A DNA stretch of 32,314 bases from assembly GCA_003599475.1 (NCBI GenBank), contig QZKK01000245.1, positions 1 to 32,314 of the forward strand, in the 5' to 3' direction. The DNA is from Desulfobacteraceae bacterium (GTDB taxonomy: Bacteria > Desulfobacterota > Desulfobacteria > Desulfobacterales > SURF-15). The translations under genes were made by a program, and so were the position numbers. Positions 16,098 to 23,650 of this stretch are shown one piece after another; position 1 is the stretch's first letter; each line of letters opens with the position of its first letter. A model generated the notes under the pieces. It made no database searches and was not told the origin of the DNA. It saw only the letters and a list, made by a program, of their open reading frames with translations.

Positions 16098-17159
16098 GTG
16101 AAAAAAAGAACGCTGTTTTTGGTGGCGGGCCTTGTTCTATTTCTAATGGTGACGGCTGTTTCGGCCAAGGATCTGCAGGTTGGATTCGTCTATGTGTCTC
16201 CGATCGGGGATGCGGGCTGGTCCTATGCCCACGATACGGGGAGAAAAATGGTCGATAAACTGCCGGAAGTCAAAACCTCTTTTGTGGAGGCCGTTCCCGA
16301 AGGACCGGACGCCGAGCGCGTCATGCTGAACATGGCCCGCAAAGGGTTCGATCTGATCTTTGCCACAAGCTACGGGTACATGGACCCGATGCTCAAGGTG
16401 GCCAAGCAGTTTCCCAAAACCGTCTTCATGCACTGCTCCGGTTTCAAGACGGCCGAAAACATGGGAAACTATTTCGGCCGGATCTATCAGGCGCGGTATC
16501 TGTCCGGAATGGTTGCCGGGAAGATGACCAAGTCGAACATCCTTGGCTATGTAGCCGCCTATCCGATTCCGGAAGTGATCCGTGGGATCAATGCCTTTAC
16601 CCTCGGTGCACGTGCGGAAAATCCGAAGGTCCAGGTGCGGGTGGTATGGACGAAAACCTGGTTCGATCCGCCCAAAGAAAAAGAAGCCGCAAAGAGCCTC
16701 ATCGATGTGGGGGCAGACGTCATCGCACAGCACCAGGATACCCCGAGTCCTCAGGAAGCCGCGCAGGAAAAAGGGATATACTCGGTCGGCTACAATTCGG
16801 ACATGTCCGCTTTTGCACCCAAGGCGCACCTGACCGCACCGGTCTGGAACTGGGGGCCTTTCTATGTAGAAACCGTACAGAAGGTTCAAAAAGGGACATG
16901 GAAGAGCGAATCGGTCTGGTTGGGTCTTGAGACCGGAATCGTGGACCTCGCTCCGTTCGGACCCATGGTCCCAAAAGCCGTCCAGGATCGGGTGTCTGCG
17001 AAGAAGCAGGAAATCAGGGACGGGAAATACAAGGTTTTTACCGGACCGATCAAAGATCAAAAAGGGACGGTTCGCATCCCGGAAGGGACCTTGCCCCCGG
17101 ATAAGGATCTGCTGGGCATGACCTGGTTCGTCGAAGGCGTTGTCGGCACCACCGAGTGA
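16098..17159 (+). CDS. BMP-family ABC transporter substrate-binding protein
   Basis: 353 residues with a GTG start preceded by a strong AGGAGGAGG eight or so bases upstream. A signal peptide is evident (KKR, then hydrophobic to Val-Ser-Ala at residue 23, followed by KDLQVGFVYVSP). There is no lipobox Cys, so the protein should be free in the periplasm rather than a lipoprotein as in Gram-positive relatives. Family features: the GFVYVSPIGDAGWSYAHDTGR opening of Bmp/PnrA/Med proteins, IFATSYGYMD, and PVWNWGPFY near 245-255. This family binds nucleosides or related purines, and the gpt gene in the same operon supports a purine ligand. First gene of the operon; its stop is followed at once by a heptad array. 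Confidence 0.93.
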   Translation: MKKRTLFLVAGLVLFLMVTAVSAKDLQVGFVYVSPIGDAGWSYAHDTGRKMVDKLPEVKTSFVEAVPEGPDAERVMLNMARKGFDLIFATSYGYMDPMLKVAKQFPKTVFMHCSGFKTAENMGNYFGRIYQARYLSGMVAGKMTKSNILGYVAAYPIPEVIRGINAFTLGARAENPKVQVRVVWTKTWFDPPKEKEAAKSLIDVGADVIAQHQDTPSPQEAAQEKGIYSVGYNSDMSAFAPKAHLTAPVWNWGPFYVETVQKVQKGTWKSESVWLGLETGIVDLAPFGPMVPKAVQDRVSAKKQEIRDGKYKVFTGPIKDQKGTVRIPEGTLPPDKDLLGMTWFVEGVVGTTE

Positions 17160-17160
17160 G

Positions 17161-17188
17161 TGTTCAGTGTTCAGAGTTCAGTGTTCAG
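17161..17188. repeat. Heptad array TGTTCAG
   Basis: TGTTCAG, TGTTCAG, AGTTCAG, TGTTCAG, starting two bases after the stop codon of the binding-protein gene (17157-17159). Reverse-complement partner at 17265-17286. Confidence 0.88.
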
Positions 17189-17264
17189 GCGGGTCACTGG
17201 CCGAATAGGAAACATCGATCCAATCCATTTAAAGACTTAATCTGTCGACAGCGCAGCCGAATTC

Positions 17265-17286
17265 CTGAACACTGAACACCTGAACA
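17265..17286. repeat. Heptad array CTGAACA
   Basis: CTGAACA, CTGAACA, one extra C, CTGAACA; 17 bases before the permease ATG. It can pair with 17161-17188 across a spacer of about 76 bases, forming a long stem between two genes of one operon. Confidence 0.85.
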
Positions 17287-17303
17287 CTTTAATTGGGATC
17301 CGA

Positions 17304-18368
17304 ATGCTCCGTCTCGAAGTCAAAAGGAGACAGACGCCCTTAAGTCGCGGCGGCTTTCTTCTTTTTCCGGCCGCGATTTTTCTGTCGCTGTCTGCAGGTG
17401 CCCTCCTGCTTTCCCTGCAGGGAAAACCGGGTGTGGGCGGAATGGTTCTGCTGTTCAAAGGGGCATTCGGGTCGGGCTGGGCGCTCGAGGACTCCCTGGT
17501 CAAAGCCATTCCCATTTTCCTCTGCTCTCTAGGGGTTGCCGTCGCATTCCGGCTGCAGGTCTGGAACATCGGCGCAGAAGGGCAGTTTGCGCTGGGAGCC
17601 GTCGGAGCCGCCGCGATGGCGCTCGCATTTCCAAACCTCCACCAGGGCGTCCTGCTTCCTGCAATGATGATTTCCGCCATGCTCGCCGGCGGGGCGTGGG
17701 GACTGATTCCGGCTTTGTTGAAAATCCGGCTTCGGACCAATGAAATCATCGTAACCCTCATGCTCAATTACATCGGCATCCTCTTCCTGGATTATCTTGT
17801 GTATGGGCCCTGGAAGGATCCGGTGAGCTTCGGGTTCCCGATGACCAGGGAATTCCCGCCGGCCGGGGTCATCGGCGCCATCGGGGCGACCCGCATCAAC
17901 TGGGGAGTTTTTCTTTGCCTTTTTTTTGCAGCGGCTTTCTGGATCTTTTTCCGGTTTTCCCGGCTCGGCTATGAATTGAGAGCCGGCGGAGAAAACCCCA
18001 GGGCTGCCCGATACGCGGGGTTTCCCATAGACGGGCTGGTGATCCTGGTGATGACCGCAGGCGGGGCGCTTGCGGCATGCGCGGGCTTTATCGAAGCGTC
18101 CGCCAACCTGAACCGGCTTCAGCCGAGTATCATGGTCGGCTATGGGTACACCGCAATCGTGGTGGCGTGGCTGGCGCAGTTGAATCCCTTCTATATCGGA
18201 CTTGCCTCCTATCTTCTCGCCGGGCTGCGTGTGGGAGTGGAGCTCATCCAGCTCGACCTTCAGGTGCCGGCGGCATTCGGGGGTATTCTGGAGGGGCTTG
18301 TGCTCCTTGTCGTGCTGATCGCAGGGTTTTTTATCCGGTATCGCGTCCGAATGCGGAGGCGCCTGTGA
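17304..18368 (+). CDS. ABC transporter permease (NupP/YufP-like)
   Basis: 354 residues with about nine to ten hydrophobic segments. Family marks of the nucleoside/BMP-type permeases are present: WNIGAEGQFALGA (about 90-102), RTNEIIVTLMLNYIGI (about 143-158, the cytoplasmic coupling region) and YGYTAIVVAWLAQLNP near the C-terminus. Inner-membrane half of the purine importer. ATG 17304 has a weak ribosome-binding site (GGGATCCGA). The stop codon overlaps the GTG start of the next permease, so translation is coupled. The repeat stem just upstream may reduce its expression relative to the binding protein (inference). Confidence 0.92.
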   Translation: MLRLEVKRRQTPLSRGGFLLFPAAIFLSLSAGALLLSLQGKPGVGGMVLLFKGAFGSGWALEDSLVKAIPIFLCSLGVAVAFRLQVWNIGAEGQFALGAVGAAAMALAFPNLHQGVLLPAMMISAMLAGGAWGLIPALLKIRLRTNEIIVTLMLNYIGILFLDYLVYGPWKDPVSFGFPMTREFPPAGVIGAIGATRINWGVFLCLFFAAAFWIFFRFSRLGYELRAGGENPRAARYAGFPIDGLVILVMTAGGALAACAGFIEASANLNRLQPSIMVGYGYTAIVVAWLAQLNPFYIGLASYLLAGLRVGVELIQLDLQVPAAFGGILEGLVLLVVLIAGFFIRYRVRMRRRL

Positions 18369-19285
18369 ATCTGGAGATCATTTTGGCCCTTCTGGCGGCC
18401 GCCATTCAGTCCGGAACCCCGATCCTGTACGCCACACTGGGCGAGATATTGACCGAGCGGATCGGCATTCTGAACCTTGGCATCGAAGGAATCATGATGG
18501 TGGGGGCCCTCGCCGGCTTTCTGGCGGCAAGGCTTACGGGCAGTCCGGTAGCAGGCTTTCTGGCCGGCGGCATTTTTGGAGGCCTGTTTGCGGGAATCCA
18601 CGGGATCGTATGCCTCGGATTTCTGGGAAACCAGGTCGTATCGGGTTTAGCCCTTACGGTTTTGGGGACCAGTTTGAGCAACTATCTGGGCACGCCCTAT
18701 GCCGGGCTGAGCGCTCCCGGCTTCGATCCCTTTGCCATACCGATTCTTTCGGATCTGCCGATTTTGGGACCCATTCTTTTCCGGCATGATCCCCTGATTT
18801 ATATCTCCTATTTCGTTCCGCTGGCGATGTGGGTATTCTTCCGGTATACCCGGTGGGGGATGGGAGCCCGGGCCGTCGGGGAAAATCCCGAGGCGGCTTC
18901 GGCAGCCGGGCTTTCGGTACACGCATACAGGTGGGCGGGGGTACTCGTCGGCGGGTTCTTCGCAGGGCTCGGTGGAGCCTACCTTTCTCTCGCCTACACC
19001 CACCTGTGGTCCAACGGAATTTCCGCAGGACGGGGTTGGATCGCCGTCGCCCTGGTGATCTTTGCGTTCTGGCGTCCCGTGCGGGCGGTTCTGGGAGCCT
19101 ATCTTTTCGGAGGGGTCATGGCATTTCAGCTCAGACTCCAGGCCGTCGGGACCGAGCTTCCCTCATCGCTGCTGCTGATGCTCCCTTACGCGCTTACGGT
19201 TCTGGTTCTGGCGACTTCATCGATTAAAAAAGATGGAATCGAAGCCCCTGCGGCTCTCGGAATCAACATGGAGCCGCCGGATTAA
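18365..19285 (+). CDS. ABC transporter permease (NupQ/YufQ-like)
   Basis: 306 residues. The open frame reaches back to 18077, but the GTG at 18365 is the likely start: it overlaps the previous stop (CTGTGA) and gives the family N-terminus VNLEIILALLAAAIQSGTP. Conserved segments: YATLGEILTERIGILNLGIEG (about 21-41), GNQVVSGLALT, and the coupling region RWGMGARAVGENPEAASAAG (about 165-184). About eight to nine membrane helices. It pairs with the preceding permease to form the membrane channel. A heptad-like A-rich array follows the stop, before gpt. Confidence 0.92.
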   Translation: MNLEIILALLAAAIQSGTPILYATLGEILTERIGILNLGIEGIMMVGALAGFLAARLTGSPVAGFLAGGIFGGLFAGIHGIVCLGFLGNQVVSGLALTVLGTSLSNYLGTPYAGLSAPGFDPFAIPILSDLPILGPILFRHDPLIYISYFVPLAMWVFFRYTRWGMGARAVGENPEAASAAGLSVHAYRWAGVLVGGFFAGLGGAYLSLAYTHLWSNGISAGRGWIAVALVIFAFWRPVRAVLGAYLFGGVMAFQLRLQAVGTELPSSLLLMLPYALTVLVLATSSIKKDGIEAPAALGINMEPPD

Positions 19286-19293
19286 AGAAAAGC

Positions 19294-19355
19294 AAATCCG
19301 AAGCATGAAATCCGAAACCCGAAACAAATTCTAATGACCAAAATTCAAATGTTCC
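19294..19355. repeat. Degenerate A-rich heptad array
   Basis: AAATCCG, AAGCATG, AAATCCG, AAACCCG, AAACAAA, TTCTAAT, GACCAAA, ATTCAAA, then TGTTCCA (partial): 7-base phase is kept for about nine units, with decay rightward. It starts eight bases after the permease stop. Confidence 0.65.
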
Positions 19356-19385
19356 AAAAACCCTGACAACGTGGAGATTTCCGTC

Positions 19386-19874
19386 ATGTCCGAACCGAAC
19401 AACAAAAAGTACGCCAAAACTTATCCTGTTTCCTGGGACCAGTTGCATCGGGACTCCAAGGCGCTTGCCTGGCGCCTGCTCGATCACGACTATTTCAAGG
19501 GGATCGTCGCCGTCACCCGTGGAGGGCTTGTACCCTCGGCGATCATCGCAAGAGAGCTGGATATCCGGCTGGTCGATACCGTCTGCGTGTCGAGCTATGA
19601 CTGGCAGAACCATACCGGTGAGGTCGAGGTTCTCAAGGGTTTCGATGGGGACGGCGACGGCTGGCTGATCGTCGACGATCTGGTCGATACGGGTAAAACC
19701 GCCAAAGCGGTTCGGGACATGATGCCGAAAGCCCATTTCGCAACCGTTTATGCCAAGCCGGCCGGCCGGCCTCTGGTGGATACGTTTATCACGGAAGTCA
19801 GCCAGGACACCTGGATCCTGTTTCCATGGGACACGGAATCCCAGTTCATCCAGCCGATCGTCGGATTGAGGTAG
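19386..19874 (+). CDS. gpt: Xanthine-guanine phosphoribosyltransferase
   Basis: 162 residues, closely similar along its length to E. coli Gpt as I remember it: [51 protein letters not shown], the PRPP-binding loop [13 protein letters not shown], then [18 protein letters not shown] and [10 protein letters not shown]. It converts guanine, xanthine or hypoxanthine plus PRPP to the nucleotide, usually at the membrane face. A GTG at 19371 is in frame, but ATG 19386 has GGAG nine bases upstream and aligns with the family start. Placement between the permease and ATPase genes, six bases before the latter, suggests that imported bases are trapped at once by phosphoribosylation. Confidence 0.95.
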   Translation: MSEPNNKKYAKTYPVSWDQLHRDSKALAWRLLDHDYFKGIVAVTRGGLVPSAIIARELDIRLVDTVCVSSYDWQNHTGEVEVLKGFDGDGDGWLIVDDLVDTGKTAKAVRDMMPKAHFATVYAKPAGRPLVDTFITEVSQDTWILFPWDTESQFIQPIVGLR

Positions 19875-19880
19875 AACCGG

Positions 19881-21374
19881 ATGGAAGCCCCATCAACCCC
19901 TTTGGTGAGACTCGAAAGCATCCGCAAATCTTTCGGGTCTACGCTCGCCAATCAGGACATTTCACTTGATTTTTACGGCGGGAGGATCAAGGCGTTGCTG
20001 GGGGAAAACGGTGCCGGAAAAAGCACCCTGATGAACATTCTATCCGGGCGGTTGAAGCCGGACAGCGGCCGAATCCATATCGACGGCCGACTGCAATTGA
20101 ACTATTCCACCCAGAGCGCCATCAGGGGCGGAATCGGGATGGTGTACCAGCATTTTATGCTGGTTGAGGCCATGACGGTTGCCGAGAATGTCTTTCTCGG
20201 GCAGGAGAGCCGGTTCTGGATGAGCCGCAAGGCAATGTCCGAGCAGGTATTGACCCTGGCCGAAAAATTCAGGCTGAAGATCGATCCGGAAGTCAAAATC
20301 TCGAAACTTTCCATGGGAGAACGGCAGCGGGTTGAAATACTGAAACTGCTTCACCGCAAGAGCCGGGTTCTGATATTCGATGAGCCGACCGCTGTGCTCA
20401 CCCCTCAGGAAACGGAGCAGCTCTTCGGCGCACTTCGTCAAATGGCCGACCAGGGGAAGGCCGTCGTGTTTATCAGCCATAAGCTCACCGAGGTCATGGC
20501 CCTGGCCGATGAAATCGCCATTCTCCGCAAGGGGGTCGTGGTGGATCAGTTGGACGCAAAAGCCGTCCGGTCGAAGGGGGATCTGGCAAAACGGATGGTC
20601 GGGCGGGAGGTGCTGCTCCAGGTGGACCGGAAGCCCATGGAACCCAAGCAGATCGTTCTTCGCATCGAGGGGCTTTCAGATGAAACGCTCAAGGATGTAA
20701 ATCTCACGGTGCGGCAGGGGGAAATTTTCGGAATCATCGGAGTCGCCGGAAACGGGCAGAAGCGGCTGGTTGAGATCGTCAGCGGGCTCAATCCCCCGGA
20801 GGCCGGAACAGTGAAAATTCTCGGAGAATCATGGAGGGCTTTTTTTTCCGATCCGCCTCGGGATGCCGCATTGAGCTATGTTCCGGAGGACCGGCGCGGA
20901 TTGGCCGTCTGTCTGGGGCTCGATCTTGTGGATAACTTTCTTCTGACCACACGCAGGGGATTTTCCGTCGGACCCTGGCTGCGCCGGTCGCTGGCCCGGG
21001 AGAAGGCCGATCTCCTCATCGAGCAGTTCCGAATCCAGCCGCCTTTTACAGCCGCATTGGCCAGGCAGCTTTCCGGAGGCAATCTTCAGAAGCTGGTTCT
21101 CGCCAGGGAGTTTTACCGCCGGCCGCGCCTCATCGTCGCCGAGCAGCCCACCCAGGGTCTGGACATCGGCGCTACGGAAGAAGTCTGGCAAGTGCTGCTG
21201 AAAGCCCGGGAGCGGGCGGGAATCCTTCTTGTGACGGGAGATTTGAGAGAGGCCTTGACTCTTTGCGATACGGTGGCCGTGATGTTTGGCGGAAGGCTCA
21301 TGGATACTTTCCCGACGAGCGACCGGAAAAAGGTGGAACAGATCGGACTGCTGATGGCCGGGATTCATCCTTAA
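19881..21374 (+). CDS. ABC transporter ATPase, two nucleotide-binding domains (NupO/YufO-like)
   Basis: 497 residues. The first domain is complete: Walker A GENGAGKST (41-49), signature LSMGE (143-147), Walker B VLIFDEPT (163-170). The second domain has the degenerate Walker A typical of this family (GVAGNGQKRL, no GKS/T), signature LSGGNLQKLVLARE and Walker B LIVAEQPTQGLD. Together with the two permeases and the binding protein it makes a complete BMP-type purine importer. ATG 19881 lies six bases after the gpt stop. It is the last gene of the operon, followed by a heptad array and GC-rich hairpins. Confidence 0.95.
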   Translation: MEAPSTPLVRLESIRKSFGSTLANQDISLDFYGGRIKALLGENGAGKSTLMNILSGRLKPDSGRIHIDGRLQLNYSTQSAIRGGIGMVYQHFMLVEAMTVAENVFLGQESRFWMSRKAMSEQVLTLAEKFRLKIDPEVKISKLSMGERQRVEILKLLHRKSRVLIFDEPTAVLTPQETEQLFGALRQMADQGKAVVFISHKLTEVMALADEIAILRKGVVVDQLDAKAVRSKGDLAKRMVGREVLLQVDRKPMEPKQIVLRIEGLSDETLKDVNLTVRQGEIFGIIGVAGNGQKRLVEIVSGLNPPEAGTVKILGESWRAFFSDPPRDAALSYVPEDRRGLAVCLGLDLVDNFLLTTRRGFSVGPWLRRSLAREKADLLIEQFRIQPPFTAALARQLSGGNLQKLVLAREFYRRPRLIVAEQPTQGLDIGATEEVWQVLLKARERAGILLVTGDLREALTLCDTVAVMFGGRLMDTFPTSDRKKVEQIGLLMAGIHP

Positions 21375-21380
21375 GATGAG

Positions 21381-21415
21381 TGTTCAGTGTTCAGGGTTCA
21401 GCGTTCAGGGTTCAG
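21381..21415. repeat. Heptad array TGTTCAG
   Basis: TGTTCAG, TGTTCAG, GGTTCAG, CGTTCAG, GGTTCAG, six bases after the transporter ATPase stop. The complementary array at 22308-22336 lies at the other end of the two-gene cassette. Confidence 0.88.
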
Positions 21416-21426
21416 CGATTCCCAAC

Positions 21427-21510
21427 CCCTCCCCCTTCGATTCCCTTCGATAGGGGAGGGCCAGGGTGGCGGGGTGAAGTTTCATATAAGCACAGCCGCC
21501 GGCCGGCGGC
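21427..21510. repeat. GC-rich hairpin and 16-base perfect palindrome
   Basis: 8-base stem CCCTCCCC (21427-21434) with GGGGAGGG (21453-21460), 18-base loop. Then GCCGCCGGCCGGCGGC (21495-21510), a perfect palindrome with no loop. May stop or stabilise the operon transcript. Confidence 0.55.
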
Positions 21511-21680
21511 GGCCAATTTGATCGAGAAAGAGACTTTTTTCATTATTAATTGATTTCATTCCGCAATTCGATGTTCGACGTTCATGTAGTTTTACACAAG
21601 CCCGGTCGTGCCGCTTCGGCATACGAGGGGGGGTCTTCCATTCGGATTCCTGTTTGCACTATCTCCGGCAGCTTGATATT

Positions 21681-21932
21681 ATGATTATGGATTTCAAGAT
21701 CATTGGAGATATAACTCACGTTGAATCGATCGCCAGTGGCAGCAGCGTACGGGAACGTGTACGGCTGTCCAAACAATACGGTCAGGGAAGATGGCGTAAG
21801 CTGAAGGGGATGGCACACGTCCGGTTGGTTGACGGCACTATAAGGCTTGCTGAAATCCATTGGTATGAAGCCCATGGTATTGGCAAGATTGAGTACAAAC
21901 TGAAACTTCCATTTCTTGATGAGCAATCATGA
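21681..21932 (+). CDS. Small conserved hypothetical protein, first of a pair
   Basis: 83 residues, starting MIMDFKIIGDI (ATG 21681; ATG 21687 also possible; ribosome-binding site weak). A basic core, RERVRLSKQYGQGRWRKLKGMA (about 24-45), is followed by RLAEIHWYEAHGIGKIEYKLKLPFL. I recall similar small proteins (GKGRWRKLKG... EVHWYEAHGIG) scattered in bacteria and cyanobacteria, often beside another small gene; no function is known to me. Its last four bases overlap the next start (ATGA), so the two are translated together, as in many toxin-antitoxin and mobile cassettes. Local sequence is more AT-rich than the flanking operons, suggesting transfer. Confidence 0.72.
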   Translation: MIMDFKIIGDITHVESIASGSSVRERVRLSKQYGQGRWRKLKGMAHVRLVDGTIRLAEIHWYEAHGIGKIEYKLKLPFLDEQS

Positions 21933-22171
21933 AAAACACCGGAGACCAGACATTGCAGTTTGCTTTATGCCTCGATAATGGGGGCTACCAGGCTTCACTG
22001 GAGGTAGGAAAACTCTACCCGATGATCCCTGATGAGGATGCTGCAGCCCATGGATACATCCGCATTATCGATGAGAGCGGTGAAGATTATGCGTTCACAA
22101 CCAACCGTTTTCATTTGGTGGACTTACCCCACTCTATCGGGCAGATTTTATTGGCGGCTTCACGATCATAG
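21929..22171 (+). CDS. Small conserved hypothetical protein, second of a pair
   Basis: 80 residues. The pattern FALCLDNGGYQASLEVGKLYPMIPDEDAAAHGYIRIIDESGEDY, then a short linker and FHLVDLPHSIGQILLAAS, matches a widespread small family that I remember from cyanobacteria and deltaproteobacteria (CIDN-Y-ASLE--K-Y--IPDE-A--H---R-IDESGEDY). Function unknown. A compact beta-barrel-like fold seems likely. Coupled to the preceding gene by ATGA. No DNA-binding motif is obvious, so calling either member a toxin or antitoxin would be a guess. Confidence 0.75.
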   Translation: MKNTGDQTLQFALCLDNGGYQASLEVGKLYPMIPDEDAAAHGYIRIIDESGEDYAFTTNRFHLVDLPHSIGQILLAASRS

Positions 22172-22192
22172 AGGATTTTTATTTTCTGTATT

Positions 22193-22228
22193 ATCCTGTC
22201 CATCCTGTCAAGGGCACTAAGGCACCAA
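22193..22228. repeat. Nonad and octad tandem duplications
   Basis: ATCCTGTCC, ATCCTGTCA (22193-22210, period 9), then GGCACTAA, GGCACCAA (22213-22228, period 8), starting 21 bases past the stop of the second small gene. AAGGCAC (22219-22225) is complementary to GTGCCTT (22254-22260). Confidence 0.65.
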
Positions 22229-22307
22229 ACAAAATCAATAGGTTATATCCTTTGTGCCTTCGCGTCTTTCTGCCAGGATTGTATTTTTTTTTCACTCGGC
22301 AGTAGGC

Positions 22308-22336
22308 CTGAACACTGAACGCTGAACCTCTGAACA
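22308..22336. repeat. Heptad array CTGAACA
   Basis: CTGAACA, CTGAACG, CTGAACC, one extra T, CTGAACA. Read on the minus strand it begins about eight bases after the glcF stop (22345-22347) as TGTTCAG units. Confidence 0.86.
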
Positions 22337-22344
22337 CTCAATCG

Positions 22345-23556
22345 TTACAGCCCCATGCTCTCGGCCAGAATCTCGATCGTATGCCGGATCTCTATGTTCG
22401 CACCTCTATCTCGACACCCTTTCGAAAGCTGGCGCATGCAGACCGGGCAGCCCGTGGCGACGGTTTTTGCCCCCGACCGGATAAGATCCTCGATTTTCTT
22501 GGAGAGGATTTTTTTGGAGGTTTCAGGACAAGAGACTCCGTAAACCATGCCGGAACCGCAGCAGAGGTTCGAAAGCCGGGTTTCGATTAAGTTTTCCCCG
22601 CAGGCGGCTTCGAGCAGCGTCCGCGGCGCGTTGCGGATCTTCTGGCCTCGGCTCAGTTGGCAGGGGTCGTGATAGGTAAGCGGCTGCCGGCATCTGTCTT
22701 TTATACGGGAAGAGATGACTTGCATACCGATTCTTTCCGCCAGGTATTCGGAAATGTCGAATGTCCTGGCGGCCAACGATTCGGCTTTTTTCCGCCGGGG
22801 GTCCCCTTCGCCGAATATTTCAGGATACTCGAATTTCAGCATGCGCCCGCCCGAGGCACAGGCGACAATCACGGGATGATTTCCATCGAAGGCTTCGATA
22901 TTTTCTACGGCCAGAGATCTCGCTGTTTCCATGTCGCCTGAGGCAACCGCAGATGCGCCGCAGCAGCCCTGTGAATCCGTTGCGACGACACGGCACTGCA
23001 ACGCGGTAAACACCTTCAAGACAGCTTCGCCAACGGCCGGAAACACATGATCGATGAAACAGCCGGTGAAAAAAAGGACCGTATCGCCAGGCTCGGCCGC
23101 CTGAAACGATTCCGCGTGCGTCTTCCGGAAAGATGGACATCGGATCGGCGGAATGTTCTCTCCGCCATGAAGGAAATACCTCAGGCCGCTTCTTTCGGGA
23201 ACAGCCTCCGGCAGGGCTGCCGGAAACGGAGCGCCATATTTTTCTTTTTTTGCGAGCTTGCGGAAAAGCTGCGCCCGGGCCGCCTTGACGATCTTGTGGG
23301 TCTGAACGCCTCTGCTGCAGTTTTCGGTGCAGGCCAGACAGAGCAGGCAGTCCTCCAGCGCCTCATCCAGTCCTTCGGAAAGCGGCAGCGCCCCTTCGGA
23401 AGCGGCCTGGCAGAGGGCGATCTTTCCCCGGGCCGCCTTTTTTTCCAGTCCGTATTCGGCGAAAACCGGGCACACGCTGCGGCAGGAGCCGCATTTTGCG
23501 CAGTTGTCGATTTCCGCCGAGACGGATTTCGAGCCGTTTTCATCCGTTGTTTTCAT
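22345..23556 (-). CDS. glcF: Glycolate/lactate oxidase iron-sulfur subunit (GlcF-like)
   Basis: 403 residues. Two ferredoxin-type [4Fe-4S] motifs near the N-terminus: Cys19, 22, 25, 29 and Cys70, 73, 76, 80. Two CCG domains follow: FFTGCFIDHVFP with GCCGASA, and YHDPCQLSRGQ with NLCCGSGMVYG. This is the electron-transfer subunit that takes electrons from the FAD protein to the quinone pool or another carrier. It lies after glcD on the same strand with a 94-base gap holding a 9-bp repeat. GlcE is absent. A heterodisulfide reductase-like role is the alternative, but pairing with GlcD makes hydroxyacid oxidation likely. Confidence 0.9.
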   Translation of the reverse strand: MKTTDENGSKSVSAEIDNCAKCGSCRSVCPVFAEYGLEKKAARGKIALCQAASEGALPLSEGLDEALEDCLLCLACTENCSRGVQTHKIVKAARAQLFRKLAKKEKYGAPFPAALPEAVPERSGLRYFLHGGENIPPIRCPSFRKTHAESFQAAEPGDTVLFFTGCFIDHVFPAVGEAVLKVFTALQCRVVATDSQGCCGASAVASGDMETARSLAVENIEAFDGNHPVIVACASGGRMLKFEYPEIFGEGDPRRKKAESLAARTFDISEYLAERIGMQVISSRIKDRCRQPLTYHDPCQLSRGQKIRNAPRTLLEAACGENLIETRLSNLCCGSGMVYGVSCPETSKKILSKKIEDLIRSGAKTVATGCPVCMRQLSKGCRDRGANIEIRHTIEILAESMGL

Positions 23557-23616
23557 GATTGTCCATTTTAATCACGAAACACGTTAAAACCAGATGATTT
23601 TTTTATTTGCAGGATT

Positions 23617-23643
23617 TTTCGTGTATTTCGTGTATTTCGTGGT
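23617..23643. repeat. Nonad array TTTCGTGTA
   Basis: TTTCGTGTA, TTTCGTGTA, TTTCGTGGT: period 9, seven bases after the glcD stop (minus strand). A related CACGAAACACG lies at 23573-23583. Confidence 0.75.
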
Positions 23644-23650
23644 TTGATAC

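Larger units (their letters stand above)
21375..21680. other. Gap after the purine operon: array and hairpins
   Basis: 306 bases without a gene. Contents: a heptad array (21381-21415), a hairpin CCCTCCCC / GGGGAGGG (21427-21434, 21453-21460) and a loopless 16-base GC palindrome (21495-21510). From about 21530 the sequence turns AT-rich ahead of the small-gene pair. The hairpins have no adjoining T-tract, so they are not classical terminators. Confidence 0.6.

Noticed and set aside
21495..21540. GC palindrome as an intrinsic terminator
   Set aside because: The nearest T-run (21535-21540) is 24 bases away and the palindrome has no loop, so it does not fit a rho-independent terminator.
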